From assembly GCA_012523405.1 (NCBI GenBank), contig JAAYIN010000027.1:1-44187 (forward strand): a DNA stretch of 44,187 nt. The letters are read 5' to 3'. How positions within the stretch are numbered: the stretch's first letter is position 1; each line of letters starts with the position of its first letter. Below the pieces are notes generated by a model. The model saw only the letters and a list, made by a program, of their open reading frames with translations. It was not told the DNA's origin and ran no database searches. This stretch comes from Clostridiales bacterium. Lineage in GTDB: Bacteria; Bacillota; Clostridia; Christensenellales; Aristaeellaceae. Shown piece by piece: positions 41,659 to 44,187 of the stretch. Both the position numbers and the translations under genes were made by a program.

Positions 41659-43932
41659 ATGGATATTAAGAAAGTGATTTCCGAGATGACGCTCGAAGAA
41701 AAAGCGTCGCTGTGCTCGGGCTCTGATTTTTGGCATACGCAAGCGATTGATCGTTTGGGTGTGGAAGCTGTTATGGTTAGCGATGGTCCTCACGGACTTC
41801 GCAAACAGGCAGATGTGGCTGATCATTTGGGCATCAACGATAGCATTAAGGCTGTTTGTTTCCCAACAGCATGCGCAACTGCTGCCAGCTTTGATAAGGA
41901 TATGATTCATGAACTGGGCGAAGCACTAGGCGATGCTTGCCAGAGTGAAGAGCTGAGCGTTATCCTTGGACCCGCTATTAATATTAAGCGGTCACCGCTT
42001 TGCGGTCGTAACTTTGAATATTTCAGCGAAGATCCCCATCTGACATCTGAATTGGCAGTGGGATTGATCAACGGCATTCAAAGCAAGAACATCGGCACAA
42101 GTGTCAAGCACTTTGCGCTTAACAATCAGGAGAACAGGCGTATGTCGTCCGATTCGATCGTAGATGAACGCACGCAACGTGAAATCTATCTCCCTGCATT
42201 TGAAGCTGCTGTAAAACGCGCTCATGCATGGACTGTGATGTGCTCCTACAACCGCATTGATGGTGTGTATGCATCTGAGCATCCAAAGTACCTAACCGAA
42301 ATCCTCCGCGATGAGTGGGGCTTTGATGGCTATGTGATGAGCGACTGGGGCGCGGTGAGCAATCGTGTCAATGGTCTAAAGGCAGGACTTGAGCTTGAAA
42401 TGCCTGCTTCAAATGGCGTTAATGATGCACGCATTGTTGAGGCAGTTCGCGCAGGCGAATTGGACGAGAAAGTTGTCGATTTGGCAGTGGAGCGCATCCT
42501 TACGATTAACGAGCGCTACCTGCAAAACCGCAAGCCTGAAACCGTCTGGGACAAAGAAGCACAGCATGAACTGGCTCGCAAGATTGCAGCGGAGTGCATG
42601 GTACTTCTTAAAAACGAAGATGCCGTTTTACCTCTCATGCAGGGTGATGACATCGCTGTTATCGGTAAGTTTGCGAAGTCTCCTCGCTATCAGGGCGGCG
42701 GCAGCTCGCATGTGAATAGCTTTAAGGTCACAAGCCTGATGGATGCGCTGGAAGGCGTATCTGGCATTACGTATGCACAGGGCTATGACATCGTAACGGA
42801 AGAGTCCGACGAGAAGCTTATCAGTGAAGCTGTAGAAGCAGCAAAAAATGCAAAGATCGCAGTGGTTGTGGCTGGACTTCCGGATGCATTCGAAAGTGAA
42901 AGCTACGATCGTGCGCATATGGGTATGCCCAAATGCCAAAATGAGCTGATCGCCCGCGTGGCAGAAGTGAACCCCAATACCGTGGTCGTGCTCTACAACG
43001 GCTCTCCTGTTGAAATGCCATGGCTATCCAAGGTGAAGGCTGTTGTAGAAGCTTATTTGGGCGGACAAGCAGTTGGCGGCGCAACAAAAGACATTCTCTT
43101 TGGCGACGTTAATCCCTGCGGTAGGCTTCCTGAGAGCTTCCCCCTCAAGCTGGAGCATAACCCTTCTTACTTGACTTTTGGCGGCGAAGGTGACCATGCA
43201 CCCTATAGTGAAGGCGTGTTTGTAGGCTATCGTTACTACGAGAAGAAAAAGATCGACGTGCTGTTCCCATTCGGCTATGGACTGAGCTATACCACATTTG
43301 ACTATAGCAACCTAACAGTGAGCAGCAAATCGATCAAAGACACTGACAGCCTAGTGGTTACAGTCGATGTAACGAATACTGGTAAGGCGGCAGGTAAAGA
43401 AGTTGTGCAGCTCTATGTCGGCGACAAGGAAAGCACAGTATTCCGTCCTGTACGTGAGCTGAAGGGCTTTGAAAAAGTACAGCTCGCACCAGGCGAAACA
43501 AAGACCGTTACCTTCACATTGGACAAGAATGCTTTTGCATATTGGAATGTACAGCTTCATGACTGGCATGTGGAAACGGGCGCATTTGACGTGCAAATTG
43601 GTCGCAGCTCAAGCGATATAGCACTATCGGAAGAAGTAGTTGTGGAAAGCACGGTGGAAATTCCGCAGCATTTCACGCTTGATAGCATCTTCTTTGACCT
43701 CATGAAGAGTGAGAAGGCGCGAAACGCGATGAAGCCCCTGCTTGACGGCATGTCATCGACATTCGGTGCTGATGTAGACGAAGAGAAGAGTGATGTAGCA
43801 CAAAGCGCTATCTCAAACGACATGGCGGCAGCGATGCTTCAGTACATGCCGCTGCGCTCGATTGTGAGCTTCGGCGGCGGTCAAGTTACTCACGCTCAAC
43901 TTCAGGCAATGCTTGATCAATTGAATCAATAA
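41659..43932 (+). CDS. Glycoside hydrolase family 3 beta-glucosidase
   Basis: A 757-residue retaining hydrolase without a signal peptide, so cytoplasmic. The N-terminal barrel carries MVSDGPHGLRKQ (39-50), KHFALNNQENRR near 150 and the nucleophile Asp 229 in GYVMSDWGAV. The alpha/beta sandwich (about 310-525) contains GKFAKSPRYQGGGSSHVN. A fibronectin III-like domain spans about 570-650 (VTVDVTNTGKAAGKEVVQLYV), and a final helical tail follows. GH3 members also include xylosidases and glucosaminidases. It is the last gene of the locus, 12 bp after the ATPase, and would hydrolyse the imported beta-glycosides. Confidence 0.95.
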   Translation: MDIKKVISEMTLEEKASLCSGSDFWHTQAIDRLGVEAVMVSDGPHGLRKQADVADHLGINDSIKAVCFPTACATAASFDKDMIHELGEALGDACQSEELSVILGPAINIKRSPLCGRNFEYFSEDPHLTSELAVGLINGIQSKNIGTSVKHFALNNQENRRMSSDSIVDERTQREIYLPAFEAAVKRAHAWTVMCSYNRIDGVYASEHPKYLTEILRDEWGFDGYVMSDWGAVSNRVNGLKAGLELEMPASNGVNDARIVEAVRAGELDEKVVDLAVERILTINERYLQNRKPETVWDKEAQHELARKIAAECMVLLKNEDAVLPLMQGDDIAVIGKFAKSPRYQGGGSSHVNSFKVTSLMDALEGVSGITYAQGYDIVTEESDEKLISEAVEAAKNAKIAVVVAGLPDAFESESYDRAHMGMPKCQNELIARVAEVNPNTVVVLYNGSPVEMPWLSKVKAVVEAYLGGQAVGGATKDILFGDVNPCGRLPESFPLKLEHNPSYLTFGGEGDHAPYSEGVFVGYRYYEKKKIDVLFPFGYGLSYTTFDYSNLTVSSKSIKDTDSLVVTVDVTNTGKAAGKEVVQLYVGDKESTVFRPVRELKGFEKVQLAPGETKTVTFTLDKNAFAYWNVQLHDWHVETGAFDVQIGRSSSDIALSEEVVVESTVEIPQHFTLDSIFFDLMKSEKARNAMKPLLDGMSSTFGADVDEEKSDVAQSAISNDMAAAMLQYMPLRSIVSFGGGQVTHAQLQAMLDQLNQ

Positions 43933-43957
43933 AAATAGAAATAGGCATGAAAGATGC

Positions 43958-44009
43958 CGAATCAACAAGAAGCCCCTTCGCAATTGCGAAGGGGCTTCTT
44001 GTTGATTCG
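43958..44009. terminator. Perfect 52-bp palindrome after the GH3 gene
   Basis: Arms 43958-43983 and 43984-44009 are exact reverse complements with no loop (centre CGCAATTGCG, core AGAAGCCCCTTCG). As RNA it forms a very stable hairpin and is the likely transcript end of the locus, although no clear T run follows. The remaining gap 44010-44175 holds no gene. Confidence 0.75.
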
Positions 44010-44106
44010 ATTGCCTGATGTTGGAATTGCGAGCCAAACACGACTTAATAGAATTGAAACAAGATAAGGTAGAATAAGTTGCGCAAATTGAAAAAGGGAA
44101 AGAAAT

Positions 44107-44136
44107 AGACAAGGTTTGCGGATCTCTGTTAGAATG
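44107..44136 (+). promoter_or_regulatory. Possible promoter of the gene at the window edge
   Basis: TAGACA and TAGAAT with an 18-bp spacer, about 40 bp before the last start codon. Only a moderate match. Confidence 0.4.
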
Positions 44137-44175
44137 AAGTCACAACACACCCATTCTGAAAGGAGCCAACAAACC

Positions 44176-44187
44176 ATGTCTGAGAGA
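44176..44187 (+). CDS. Start of a gene cut by the window end
   Basis: ATG followed by codons for Ser-Glu-Arg, with AAGGAG about 10 bases upstream. Only four codons are visible, so no product can be named. Confidence 0.55.

Overview
The window looks like a chromosomal segment of a low-to-medium GC Gram-positive bacterium (Bacillota, class Clostridia; a Christensenellales-like lineage is possible but only a guess). Supporting signs are strong GGAGG-type ribosome binding sites, sigma-A promoters with 17-18 bp spacers, a T-box in front of proS, the deoB-punA-dacF gene order also known from Bacillus, a BceAB-type transporter, an LCP protein and a DUF3048/YerB-like protein. I see no phage, IS element, CRISPR array or defence island, and no clear candidate for a wholly new system. 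The most interesting material is regulatory DNA and one decayed operon.

Layout. 1-240: end of an rRNA operon (5S rRNA, tRNA-Asn, terminator). 283-5800: GNAT acetyltransferase, yebC, T-box-controlled proS with a HAD phosphatase, and murC. 5850-8045: metallophosphoesterase plus the two subunits of a class I fumarate hydratase. 8058-10696: amino-acid ABC transporter (binding protein, permease, ATPase) with a textbook ARG box upstream of its promoter, so arginine is the likely substrate or regulator. 10745-13127: CDF metal exporter, LCP cell-wall protein, and a possible tiny membrane protein. 13275-18083 (minus): deoB-punA-dacF and lysA; the dacF ribosome binding site lies inside a terminator-like hairpin. 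18209-24687: a DUF3048 protein, then a five-gene operon (unknown membrane protein, rRNA pseudouridine synthase, methyltransferase, PatB/MalY-like aminotransferase, PepV-like dipeptidase). 24703-28582: a large polytopic membrane protein, then the remains of a zinc uptake operon: a His/Cys-rich small membrane protein, a znuA pseudogene fused by deletion to a znuC pseudogene, and an intact small protein. 28637-30787 (minus): TetR regulator and MATE exporter under a 21-bp perfect inverted repeat. 30859-31038 (minus): tRNA-Val. 31078-34224 (minus): BceAB-like ABC transporter with a consensus BceR box but no two-component genes in the window.

34227-44009: a carbohydrate locus in which a LacI regulator, an Opp/Dpp-type ABC transporter (binding protein, two permeases, two ATPases) and a GH3 beta-glucosidase are co-oriented. 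The logic is import of beta-linked oligosaccharides or glycosides by a peptide-type transporter, followed by cytoplasmic hydrolysis, under LacI control. The locus ends in a perfect 52-bp palindrome. A new gene begins in the last 12 bases.
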